64,000 nucleotides of DNA from Flavobacterium sp. (GTDB lineage: Bacteria > Bacteroidota > Bacteroidia > Flavobacteriales > Flavobacteriaceae). The stretch spans positions 28,572 through 92,571 of the forward strand of contig NZ_JAMWYY010000004.1 in assembly GCF_024305175.1 (NCBI RefSeq), in the 5' to 3' direction. A program made the position numbers and the translations under genes. Position 1 is the first letter of the stretch; each line of letters starts with the position of its first letter. Below are positions 51,338 through 59,511 of the stretch, in pieces. The notes under the pieces were generated by a model that was given only the letters and a program-made list of their open reading frames with translations, had not been told where the DNA came from and made no database searches.

Positions 51338-52183
51338 CTAATTTTTAAGAGGTTTCAGTTTTTTATCAAATATCAGCGATGCTATTAATCTGTTGCCCAG
51401 TTCGGTTTCCATTTCAAAATACTCTTCCTCTTTAACCTTAATCTCATTGGCATACTGGTACAACTTCCATCTTTTTTTGTTATACTCCAAAGCCGTAAGG
51501 TTTTCAATCCAGTCGCCACTGTTAAGGTAAATAACACTTCCTTTTTTATTTTCCTTCTTCTCTATCTTCGGCTCGTGTATATGACCGCATATTACAAAGT
51601 CATACTGATTTTCTATAGCAAGCTCAGCGGCAGTTTCTTCAAAGTCAGAAATAAACTTTACGGCTTTTTTTACACCCGATTTTATTTTCTTTGATAATGA
51701 ATACTGTTCGCGCCCCATTTTAACCAGAACCCAGTTTATAAACCTGTTTAATAATATAAGGTAGTCGTAGCCTATGCCGCCCAGTTTGGCTACCCATTTT
51801 GCGTGGTTAACAGAACTGTCAAAAACATCGCCATGAAAAAACCATGCTTTTTTTCCGTCAAGCTCTAAAACAACTTTATCAACCAGGCAAAAATTGCCCA
51901 TACTGGTATCGCTGAATTTACGCAACATTTCGTCGTGGTTGCCGGTTATATAATAAACCTTGGTGCCTTTAGATGCCATGTCTATTATTTTCTTTACCAC
52001 TTTAAGGTGCGACTTTGGGAAGTATGATTTCCTGAATTGCCATATATCTATAATGTCGCCGTTAAGTATCAGTGTCTTTGGCTTAATTGTAGAAAGGTAA
52101 TTAAGCAGTTCTTTGGCGTGGCAGCCATACGTTCCCAAATGAACATCAGAGAGAACAACAAGGTCAACTATCCTTTTTTTCAT
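51338..52183 (-). CDS. LpxH-like metallophosphatase (UDP-2,3-diacylglucosamine diphosphatase)
   Basis: 281 residues. Calcineurin-type phosphatase with LSDVHLGTYG (D13, H15), NGDIIDIWQF (D43), TGNHDEMLRK (about 80-89), FHGDVFDSSV and CGHIHEPKIE, which is the full two-metal set. The LpxH family hydrolyses UDP-2,3-diacylglucosamine to lipid X after LpxD in lipid A synthesis. The residues between about 120 and 200 include a helical insert (RFINWVLVKMGREQYSLSKK) as expected for the lipid-binding cap. It is distant from the lpx cluster at 12-17 kb but completes that pathway step. Related bis-phosphatases are an alternative. Confidence 0.82.
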   Translation of the reverse strand: MKKRIVDLVVLSDVHLGTYGCHAKELLNYLSTIKPKTLILNGDIIDIWQFRKSYFPKSHLKVVKKIIDMASKGTKVYYITGNHDEMLRKFSDTSMGNFCLVDKVVLELDGKKAWFFHGDVFDSSVNHAKWVAKLGGIGYDYLILLNRFINWVLVKMGREQYSLSKKIKSGVKKAVKFISDFEETAAELAIENQYDFVICGHIHEPKIEKKENKKGSVIYLNSGDWIENLTALEYNKKRWKLYQYANEIKVKEEEYFEMETELGNRLIASLIFDKKLKPLKN

Positions 52184-52292
52184 GGGGTGTTTTATGCAAA
52201 ATACACCTATGTGTTTTAATTACAGCTTATGATAAGGTTATAAAATAGTTGTATTTAAAAATAAAGCAGGTATTATTTAAGTCAGGAAAAAG

Positions 52293-52300
52293 TAAATTTG
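52293..52300 (+). promoter_or_regulatory. -7 promoter element (TAAATTTG) for aroC
   Basis: TAAATTTG lies 18 bases before the ATG at 52318. It lies downstream of the longer start at 52249, which supports the shorter one. No -33 TTG at standard spacing. Confidence 0.5.
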
Positions 52301-52317
52301 TAAAAACTTACAACATA

Positions 52318-53385
52318 ATGGCAGGAAATACTTTTGGGCATATATTTAAACTAACAACGTTTGGCGAATCTCATGGGCCGTTAATAGGAGGGATTATTGA
52401 CGGTTGCCCGGCAGGGATTGCTCTTGATATGGACGCTGTACAGAAAGAAATGGACAGGCGACGTCCGGGGCAGTCTGCAATTGTTACACAACGAAAGGAA
52501 CCGGATATGGTAGAATTTTTGTCAGGAATATTTGAGGGAGTAACAACAGGTACACCTATTGGCTTTATAATAAAAAATGAAGACCACAAGAGTAAAGACT
52601 ATTCTCATATTAAAGATGTTTACAGGCCGTCTCACGCCGATTATACTTATCAGCAAAAATATGGTATAAGAGATTACAGGGGCGGGGGCAGAAGCTCAGC
52701 GCGCGAAACTGCCTGCCGTGTTGCGGCAGGGGCAATAGCCAGGCAGCTCATGCCGGAAATTAAGATTAATGCTTTTGTATCATCTGTTGGAGATATATTT
52801 ATAGATAAGCCCTATCAGGCGCTTGATTTAAGCCTGACAGACATTAATGATGTGCGCTGCCCTGACACAGAAACTGCTGCTAAAATGGAAGCATATATTA
52901 AAGAGGTTCGAAAAGATGGCGACACTGTAGGAGGGACAATTACCTGTGTATTGCAAAATGTACCTGCCGGCCTGGGAGAGCCTGTGTTCGATAAGTTGCA
53001 TGCTGAATTAGGAAAGGCAATGTTATCTATAAATGCCGTTAAAGGATTTGAATATGGTAGTGGCTTTTGCGGCGCAAAAATGAAAGGAAGCGAGCACAAT
53101 GATATTTTTAATACGGATGGAACTACGAAAACTAACCTTTCAGGGGGTATTCAGGGAGGGATAAGTAACGGGATGGATATATATTTCAGGGTCGCTTTTA
53201 AGCCTGTGGCAACACTGATGCAGAGCCAGCAGTCTATTGACATACATAGTAACTTGGCCGAAGTTAAAGGTAAAGGCAGGCACGATGCCTGTGTTGTACC
53301 CAGGGCAGTACCTATTGTAGAGGCAATGGCGGCTTTAGTGCTGGCTGACTTTTATTTAATTAACAAGATTAGCAAAACAATTTAA
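52318..53385 (+). CDS. aroC: Chorismate synthase
   Basis: 355 residues from ATG at 52318 ([20 protein letters not shown]). A longer frame begins at 52249 but its extra 23 residues are not family-like and lie upstream of the predicted transcription start. AroC converts EPSP to chorismate with reduced FMN, the last shikimate-pathway step. Signature sequences are [10 protein letters not shown] (16-25), [16 protein letters not shown] (about 46-61), [20 protein letters not shown] (about 118-137) and the near-C-terminal [14 protein letters not shown]. Length is typical. It stands alone. A 177-base AT-rich gap follows before the T9SS cargo gene. Confidence 0.96.
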   Translation: MAGNTFGHIFKLTTFGESHGPLIGGIIDGCPAGIALDMDAVQKEMDRRRPGQSAIVTQRKEPDMVEFLSGIFEGVTTGTPIGFIIKNEDHKSKDYSHIKDVYRPSHADYTYQQKYGIRDYRGGGRSSARETACRVAAGAIARQLMPEIKINAFVSSVGDIFIDKPYQALDLSLTDINDVRCPDTETAAKMEAYIKEVRKDGDTVGGTITCVLQNVPAGLGEPVFDKLHAELGKAMLSINAVKGFEYGSGFCGAKMKGSEHNDIFNTDGTTKTNLSGGIQGGISNGMDIYFRVAFKPVATLMQSQQSIDIHSNLAEVKGKGRHDACVVPRAVPIVEAMAALVLADFYLINKISKTI

Positions 53386-53510
53386 TTGTAAGACTTGATA
53401 TACAATTAAGTACAGCATTACTTTAAATACTTATTTAATAGTTAATTCAGAAAGTCGTAAAAAATATTTAATTAAAGCTTGTTTTTTTATTGATATTAAC
53501 ATAATAAAAA

Positions 53511-53540
53511 TTGTATCAGATTTTTTTTTTACTACTTTTG
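53511..53540 (+). promoter_or_regulatory. Textbook Bacteroidetes promoter of the T9SS cargo gene
   Basis: TTG at 53511-53513, exactly 19 bases, then TACTTTTG at 53533-53540. Both elements and the spacing match the consensus. The leader would be about 17 bases before the ATG at 53563. Confidence 0.75.
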
Positions 53541-53562
53541 GAAAAAATTAAAAACTATTACC

Positions 53563-55071
53563 ATGAAAAAACAATTACTATTAGGGGCATTACTAGTAGG
53601 CTCCTTTTTAACTGCAAATGCACAAAACAATTGTGGCGGTGCAGTTGCGGTGACACCGGGTACTTACACGGTTGGAACAATTGACGGTACTTATCAGGCC
53701 GGATGCTGGCAGGCAGCAGCAGCAACTCCAACAGGAGAATGGTATTCATTTACAGCGACTGAAAACGCGCTTGTAAGGGTTAATACTAATATTGCTGCAA
53801 ATACAAACCCAAACCTTGATACAAGGGTTTCTGTATTTACAGGAACTTGCAGTAACTTAACCTGCTACGCAATTAATGATGATGTTGATGCGGCTAATGA
53901 AGAATACCTTTCTGATCTTGAATTCCCTGCAGCAGCCGGTGTAACATATTACATTATGTTTGATAACCGTTGGTCAGCTTTAGGTTTTGATTTTGAACTT
54001 TCAGTTACACCTACATCATGTTTTACTCCTGGTGGTTTCCAATATGTTGAAGCGCCTACAACTACAACTGTTTCAATAAGCTGGACAGCTCCTGCAGTTG
54101 GTGCTCCTGAAGGATATCAGTTTGAGTACGGCCCACTTGATTATGAGCAGGGTAACGGTGCTATCAATACTATTGATGTAATGGATGGAACAGAAGTTAA
54201 CCTTACTGATTTAACTCCAAGCACAGACTACTCATTCTACATCCGTTCTTTTTGCGGCGGTACAGATTACAGTGACTGGATAGGGCCAATCTCTTTCAGT
54301 ACTGAATTTACTGCTGCTGACCTTGCTTATACTTACGGTTTCGAAACTCCAAGCCTTGGCGGATGGTCTATTCTAAATGCAGCTACAGGTTCTACCTGGG
54401 AAACAATGCCTGCTGCAGGAACTGCTTTTACCCCTCAAGAAGGTGAATTAGCTATTAGCGCAGGTGCTTTCGGTGCAATTTCTGATGCATGGCTTTTCTC
54501 TAGGCCTCTTAACCTTACAGGTGGTGAGGTAGTAACTGTTACATACTATGTAAGAGAGCGTATTGGTGCCGGTAACGGTGGTGTTAATAACCTTAGGGTA
54601 ACTGTAGGTGATGATAATACTGTAGCGGCTCAAACTACAACTATTAAGCCTTTAACTGAAATTGTAAACAACGAGTGGATACAAGAAACAGCTACATTTA
54701 CAGCTCCTTCAACAGGTGTTTACTACATAGGTTTCAACTATACAGCTCCTGCTCAGGCACAAGCTAACTTCGGATGGGTAACTCTTGATAACGTACAAGT
54801 ATCTTCAGTTGCCGGTGTAGAAGAAAATGCAGCTTCACAACTTGCTGTATTCCCTAACCCTGCTACAAACGTAATCAACATTGCAAACGCTTCTTCAAGC
54901 CTTGTAAATGGTGTATCAGTAGTAGATATCAACGGCCGTACAGTTAAAACTGTTAAGTTTGATGGTGTTGCTGAAGCTCAGATAAATGTATCTGACCTTG
55001 CTTCTGGAATGTATATCATGAATATCTCTACAGAAAAAGGTATAGTAACTAAGAAAGTTGTTAAAAACTAA
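53563..55071 (+). CDS. T9SS-secreted multidomain protein with FN3 and C-terminal sorting domain
   Basis: 502 residues. Signal peptide MKKQLLLGALLVGSFLTANA, cleaved before QNN. Residues 24-150 form a beta-sandwich of the pre-peptidase C/CUB type, with paired cysteines (NCGG, AGCWQ, GTCSNLTCYA). Residues 153-248 are a fibronectin type III domain (TTTTVSISWTAPA, STDYSFYIRSF). Residues 255-417 form a cleaved-adhesin/MAM-like domain (YGFETPSLGGWSI). Residues 427-502 are a T9SS type A sorting tail (VFPNPATNVINI, NGRTVKTVKF, SGMYIMNI, KKVVKN). It should be exported through the outer membrane and released or anchored, with the tail removed. Possibly an adhesin; no catalytic motif. Its strong promoter and terminator suggest high expression. 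Confidence 0.9.
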   Translation: MKKQLLLGALLVGSFLTANAQNNCGGAVAVTPGTYTVGTIDGTYQAGCWQAAAATPTGEWYSFTATENALVRVNTNIAANTNPNLDTRVSVFTGTCSNLTCYAINDDVDAANEEYLSDLEFPAAAGVTYYIMFDNRWSALGFDFELSVTPTSCFTPGGFQYVEAPTTTTVSISWTAPAVGAPEGYQFEYGPLDYEQGNGAINTIDVMDGTEVNLTDLTPSTDYSFYIRSFCGGTDYSDWIGPISFSTEFTAADLAYTYGFETPSLGGWSILNAATGSTWETMPAAGTAFTPQEGELAISAGAFGAISDAWLFSRPLNLTGGEVVTVTYYVRERIGAGNGGVNNLRVTVGDDNTVAAQTTTIKPLTEIVNNEWIQETATFTAPSTGVYYIGFNYTAPAQAQANFGWVTLDNVQVSSVAGVEENAASQLAVFPNPATNVINIANASSSLVNGVSVVDINGRTVKTVKFDGVAEAQINVSDLASGMYIMNISTEKGIVTKKVVKN

Positions 55072-55091
55072 TTAGTAACTTACATTATATA

Positions 55092-55121
55092 AAAAAGCTG
55101 CCTCGTTAGAGGCAGCTTTTT
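55092..55121 (+). terminator. Terminator after the T9SS cargo gene
   Basis: Perfect 13-bp stem AAAAAGCTGCCTC/GAGGCAGCTTTTT around GTTA, followed by GCTTTTTAT. It starts 20 bases after the stop codon. Confidence 0.88.
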
Positions 55122-55175
55122 GCTTTTTATATGTTCTGCTTTTATTATTAAGAACTTATTCCATAGCTTCAATTA

Positions 55176-56405
55176 CTAATTGTTACCAATTGCTTCAATA
55201 ACCGCCTTAGCAGCAACTTCACCTGATAGTAATGCGGCATCGAGAGAACCATTTGCCAAGTGGTCACCGGCCAGATAAAGATGTTGTCCTGCCTTAACTG
55301 GTTTTTCAGGATAGCAGAGGGTTGCAAGATCGGGTAAAGCCTTTTGTATGTGATATAGCTTTAAAAAAGATTCCGTTACAATTCCGCAATGTATCTTCAG
55401 TTCATTTTCTACAGCTGCTATTAGTTCCTTATCAGCTAAATTATGCTGCCTTACTACTGTTACAGAAAGTAAATGTCCCTTGGCGGTATCAGCCGTTGCA
55501 GGCTCAGGATAGCAAATATTATTTATAAGTGCATTACCATCAGTAACAAGCCCAATAATACTTTCTTTAATGTATCTTTTAGCCGTAGTAAAATATAATG
55601 TAGTACAGCTTTTCCAGTGTACTGCAGTCGGCTGATTGCTATTGTTGATTACGGAAATATCAGCCGCTGTAATTATGTAGTCAGCCTTTAATGTGCTTCT
55701 GTCTTCCAAAACAATTGTATTATTCTCTATTGCCAGTACTTTGGCAGAAAGCTTTATAGTAGTATTTTTTAATGGTTTTGAAAGATTTTCAGCAACATCT
55801 TTTATACCGCCGTATGGTAGCGCGGCATATCCTGTACTGAACATTTTATATACAAAACAAAACATTTCGGCAGGCGTGGCAAGTTTATCTTCTAAAAATA
55901 TGCCTGTAAAGAATGGTTTAAAAAAGTTTTCTATAATACGGTTACTAAAGCCATATTCCTGTAAAAATGCCAGTGTGGTTTTACGGCTGCCTTTAAAAAT
56001 ACTTTCTGTTTTTTGGCTTATAAGTTCTCTTGAGAGTTTAAACACAAGGTATTTATCTTTCAGGCTACCTGCAGGTGAGGCTATTGTAGGCAACAGAAAA
56101 GAAAGTTTTCTTAACGGGTCACCTATTTTACTTTGTTTACCATCTTTAAAAAGCAGGGCACCGGGCTCAAAGTGTACAGTCTCTAATTCTTTAAAGTTAA
56201 TATATTTCCTTACAGATGGATATGCCGTAAGCAATACCTGAAATCCATAATCAAGGTTATAGCCTTTATAGTTATCGGTGCGCAAGCGTCCACCAAGCCT
56301 GTCGGTAGCTTCCAGTATAATTGATGCAAAACCATTTTCTTCAAGACATCTTGCGGCTGCAAGTCCGCTTGCTCCGCCCCCTATAATATATATTGCAACA
56401 GACAT
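55176..56405 (-). CDS. FAD-dependent amine-oxidase-type oxidoreductase
   Basis: 409 residues. N-terminal dinucleotide-binding fold IYIIGGGASGLAAARCLEENG (5-25) followed by EATDRLGGRLRTD (38-50), the GG motif of the flavin monoamine oxidase/protoporphyrinogen oxidase superfamily. A C-terminal FAD-contact motif is LYLAGDHLANGSLDAALLSG (about 377-396). No signal peptide or membrane segment. The substrate is not known; related proteins act on amines, phytoene or porphyrinogens. It is a single gene with a -7 element at 56435-56442; the T9SS cargo terminator separates it from the convergent gene. Confidence 0.88.
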   Translation of the reverse strand: MSVAIYIIGGGASGLAAARCLEENGFASIILEATDRLGGRLRTDNYKGYNLDYGFQVLLTAYPSVRKYINFKELETVHFEPGALLFKDGKQSKIGDPLRKLSFLLPTIASPAGSLKDKYLVFKLSRELISQKTESIFKGSRKTTLAFLQEYGFSNRIIENFFKPFFTGIFLEDKLATPAEMFCFVYKMFSTGYAALPYGGIKDVAENLSKPLKNTTIKLSAKVLAIENNTIVLEDRSTLKADYIITAADISVINNSNQPTAVHWKSCTTLYFTTAKRYIKESIIGLVTDGNALINNICYPEPATADTAKGHLLSVTVVRQHNLADKELIAAVENELKIHCGIVTESFLKLYHIQKALPDLATLCYPEKPVKAGQHLYLAGDHLANGSLDAALLSGEVAAKAVIEAIGNN

Positions 56406-56434
56406 TTGTTTAATTATTATTTAAAAATATTAAA

Positions 56435-56442
56435 CAAAATTA
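56435..56442 (-). promoter_or_regulatory. -7 promoter element (TAATTTTG) for the FAD oxidoreductase gene
   Basis: TAATTTTG on the minus strand, 29 bases before the ATG at 56405, in a gap rich in A and T. No -33 TTG at standard spacing. Confidence 0.45.
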
Positions 56443-56489
56443 AACATTTAAATTTAAGCGCAGGCTATTTATTTACCTGTTACCTTACA

Positions 56490-56978
56490 TTATTCTTTGC
56501 AATCAACTTTTTCCAATACCTGTTCGGATGTTTCGCTTTTATCATATCGCCAGATGCTTTCCTCATCCTGTTGCATAGCTCCGTATTTTATGCTTGCTGA
56601 ATTCTCTTCCACAGTAAAATGAAGTTCTTCTTTATAATCCATTCCCTCAGCCATAGTTTCGGCTATTGCAGTGCCTTTGCCGTCTTTTAAAACACCCCTG
56701 AAAGTACTTCGTTTGGTGTCTTTTTCATAAGGCAGCCATTTTAGAACACCATAAACGCTGTCGCCTTCTCTCTCAAACTCAAAAACGATGCTGTCATTCA
56801 CAACCCTGTCTTTATTATATTCAGGAGAATAAGGGGACACCTTTAAAAAGCAATATTTTTCGATAATGTTTTCCGCTATTGCCGCGTTATCTGCATTTTC
56901 ATTTGCAGCTTCATTTTGTTCTTTGCCTTTGCATGCTACCAGTAATAGCATCGAAAGGCTCATAATAATATTCTTCAT
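56490..56978 (-). CDS. Small lipoprotein, unknown function
   Basis: 162 residues. Signal peptide MKNIIMSLSMLLLVAC with the lipobox LVAC and lipid Cys at residue 16. The next residues KGKEQNEAANENADN are charged and low-complexity, a flexible tether, not the S-D-D surface signal. The rest is alpha+beta with segments VFEFEREGDSVYGVLKWLPYEKDTKRS and YKEELHFTVEENSASIKYGAM (quoted in part) and one internal Cys plus one near the end. Similar small lipoproteins with this beta-rich middle are widespread in flavobacteria and unassigned. It is followed at 84 bases by the oxidoreductase on the same strand. Confidence 0.75.
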   Translation of the reverse strand: MKNIIMSLSMLLLVACKGKEQNEAANENADNAAIAENIIEKYCFLKVSPYSPEYNKDRVVNDSIVFEFEREGDSVYGVLKWLPYEKDTKRSTFRGVLKDGKGTAIAETMAEGMDYKEELHFTVEENSASIKYGAMQQDEESIWRYDKSETSEQVLEKVDCKE

Positions 56979-57182
56979 TGTTTTAGGTTTTTCATAAATT
57001 TAAAGTATATTAGGAAAAGCAGAAAAGTTTTTACATAATTATAACGCCTTTCACTGCTGTAATTTTAAAAGCTAATTGAGCTATATACATGACATTATTA
57101 GCTATTTTTAATAAGTTTGTCAAATTAGGCTTTCATTTTTTTGCCATATATAGTACATTAGCACAAAATCCCTATATTTTAT

Positions 57183-59036
57183 ATGCTGGAGCAGAATCAG
57201 TACACTGAAGATAACATCCGTTCACTCGACTGGAAGGAGCACATCCGTATGCGTCCCGGTATGTATATCGGAAAACTTGGTGACGGTTCCTCACCCGATG
57301 ACGGTATTTATATCCTTTTAAAAGAAGTGCTGGACAACTCTATAGATGAGTTTGTTATGGGCACAGGCAAAACCATAGAAGTTACTGTTCGTGATAAAAC
57401 GGTTACTGTTCGCGACTACGGTCGTGGCATTCCGTTAGGAAAGGTTGTAGATGTGGTTTCTAAAATGAATACCGGGGGCAAGTATGATTCCCGCGCATTT
57501 AAAAAATCGGTTGGATTGAATGGTGTGGGTACTAAGGCAGTTAATGCACTTTCTACATATTTCAGGGTAGAGTCGGTAAGGGACAATCAACAGAAAGCGG
57601 CTGAATTTTCGGCCGGAGAGCTTACACTGGAAGAAGATATAATAGAAACTACCAAGCGAAAGGGTACTAAAGTATCTTTTATTGCCGATGATACCATTTT
57701 TAAGAACTACAAATACCGCAATGAATATATTGTAATGATGCTCAAGAATTATTGTTACCTGAATACCGGGCTGACAATAATTTATAACGGTGAAAAATAC
57801 CAGTCGGAAGAAGGGCTTAAAGATCTTTTGAGCGAAAATATTAATGAAGACGACAGGATATACCCGATAATACATCTTAAAGATGAAGATATCGAGATAG
57901 CCATGACGCATAGCAAAACCCAGTACAGCGAAGAATATTATTCTTTTGTAAACGGGCAAAATACAACACAGGGCGGTACACATCTTGCAGCATTTCGCGA
58001 GGCTTTAGTTAAAACCATAAAAGAGTTTTATAACAAAAATTTTGAGGCGGCAGATATTCGTAAATCTATTGTAAGCGCAATAAGCGTTAAAGTAGAAGAA
58101 CCGGTATTTGAATCGCAGACCAAAACAAAGCTTGGGTCGACAGATATGGGGCCGAACCTGCCAACGGTGCGTACTTTTGTAAATGATTTTATAAAAACAA
58201 AACTCGATAACTTTCTGCACCGTAACCCGGAAACGGCTGATGCTTTGCTTAAAAAGATACTGCAGGCAGAGCGTGAGAGGAAAGAACTTTCGGGCATACG
58301 CAAGCTGGCACGCGACAGGGCTAAAAAAGCCAGCCTGCATAACAAAAAGCTGCGTGACTGCCGTGTGCACCTTACCGATGCCAAAAACCCGCGAAGCCTT
58401 GAAAGCACACTTTTTATTACAGAGGGTGATTCGGCTTCAGGCTCAATAACAAAGTCGAGGGATGTAAACACACAGGCGGTTTTCAGCCTTCGCGGTAAGC
58501 CGCTTAACTCTTATGGCATGAGCAAGAAAATTGTTTATGAAAATGAGGAGTTTAACTTGTTACAGGCAGCGCTAAATATTGAAGAGGAAATGGAAAACCT
58601 GCGCTATAACAATATTGTTATAGCTACCGATGCTGATGTTGACGGTATGCACATACGCCTACTGCTCATAACGTTTTTCCTGCAGTTTTTCCCGGAGCTG
58701 ATAAAAGAGCGACACCTGTACATATTACAAACCCCGCTTTTCAGGGTTCGGAATAAAAAAGAAACGATATACTGCTATAGTGAAGAAGAACGCAGGGCAG
58801 CAATTGAAAAGCTTAAGGGCAAACCTGAAATTACACGTTTTAAAGGTTTGGGCGAAATATCGCCGGATGAGTTTAAGCATTTTATAGGGCAGGATATACG
58901 CCTTGACCCTGTAATGCTGGACAGTGCTACTTCTATACAAAATATGCTCGAGTTTTACATGGGCAAGAACACGCCGGACAGGCAGGATTTTATTATAAAC
59001 AACCTTAAAGTAGAACTGGATGTGGTGGAGGAGTAG
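57183..59036 (+). CDS. parE: DNA topoisomerase IV subunit B
   Basis: 617 residues. With ParC it decatenates replicated chromosomes using ATP. GHKL ATPase domain (about 10-220) has [18 protein letters not shown] and [17 protein letters not shown]; transducer domain to about 390; TOPRIM domain with [10 protein letters not shown] (about 413-422) and [15 protein letters not shown] with the Asp pair; C-terminal [16 protein letters not shown]. The shorter length without the gyrase insert and the linkage to parC indicate topoisomerase IV, not gyrase. Its last 17 bases overlap a lipoprotein gene, which lies between it and parC. Confidence 0.95.
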   Translation: MLEQNQYTEDNIRSLDWKEHIRMRPGMYIGKLGDGSSPDDGIYILLKEVLDNSIDEFVMGTGKTIEVTVRDKTVTVRDYGRGIPLGKVVDVVSKMNTGGKYDSRAFKKSVGLNGVGTKAVNALSTYFRVESVRDNQQKAAEFSAGELTLEEDIIETTKRKGTKVSFIADDTIFKNYKYRNEYIVMMLKNYCYLNTGLTIIYNGEKYQSEEGLKDLLSENINEDDRIYPIIHLKDEDIEIAMTHSKTQYSEEYYSFVNGQNTTQGGTHLAAFREALVKTIKEFYNKNFEAADIRKSIVSAISVKVEEPVFESQTKTKLGSTDMGPNLPTVRTFVNDFIKTKLDNFLHRNPETADALLKKILQAERERKELSGIRKLARDRAKKASLHNKKLRDCRVHLTDAKNPRSLESTLFITEGDSASGSITKSRDVNTQAVFSLRGKPLNSYGMSKKIVYENEEFNLLQAALNIEEEMENLRYNNIVIATDADVDGMHIRLLLITFFLQFFPELIKERHLYILQTPLFRVRNKKETIYCYSEEERRAAIEKLKGKPEITRFKGLGEISPDEFKHFIGQDIRLDPVMLDSATSIQNMLEFYMGKNTPDRQDFIINNLKVELDVVEE

Positions 59037-59508
59037 TTTATTACTGCTTTGCATCCTATTGCTGCAAGCGTGTACTATAATCGTGCCCAAAGAAGAAATT
59101 TATCCTTTTTCTGAAGCTGAAAAAATAGAAATAGTTTCATATCCTGACCGCATGAATTGGGATAATCACTTTGATAGCACAATAGTTGTGAGCGGAGAAA
59201 TAAGGTTTAGTAAGTCATTGATTAAAGAAAGGGTAGTACTCAATGATACATTAACTGAAAAGCTTTTCCGATACTTATTTATAGAGGAATGCCCATTAAT
59301 AGATATAACCCGATCCCTTTGCTACCAACCCCGTCATGCAATACTTTTCTATAATAATGAAAGTAAAATATATAGCTATTTGGAAGTATGCCTGGAATGC
59401 GGAAAAGCAGAAGGTAATTTTCTATATAACGAAATATGCGATGAAAGAACCGCAAATTTAGAACACATATTTAAGCAAGCAGGTATAAAATATTTTGGAG
59501 AAGAATAA
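59020..59508 (+). CDS. Lipoprotein embedded between parE and parC
   Basis: 162 residues. It begins ATG at 59020, 17 bases inside parE in another frame ([18 protein letters not shown]), with lipobox LLQAC and lipid Cys at residue 18. The mature domain is rich in charged residues and Cys ([33 protein letters not shown]), with about six cysteines that could form disulfides. I do not recognise a family. It ends 3 bases before parC, so it is translated from the topoisomerase mRNA. The link to topoisomerase is unclear; it may be a recent insertion. The clear signal peptide and tight spacing support a real gene. Confidence 0.78.
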   Translation: MWWRSSLLLLCILLLQACTIIVPKEEIYPFSEAEKIEIVSYPDRMNWDNHFDSTIVVSGEIRFSKSLIKERVVLNDTLTEKLFRYLFIEECPLIDITRSLCYQPRHAILFYNNESKIYSYLEVCLECGKAEGNFLYNEICDERTANLEHIFKQAGIKYFGEE

Positions 59509-59511
59509 TAT

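Noticed and set aside
52249..52317. Upstream extension of aroC
   Set aside because: The 23 extra residues do not match chorismate synthase, and a -7 element lies within this stretch.
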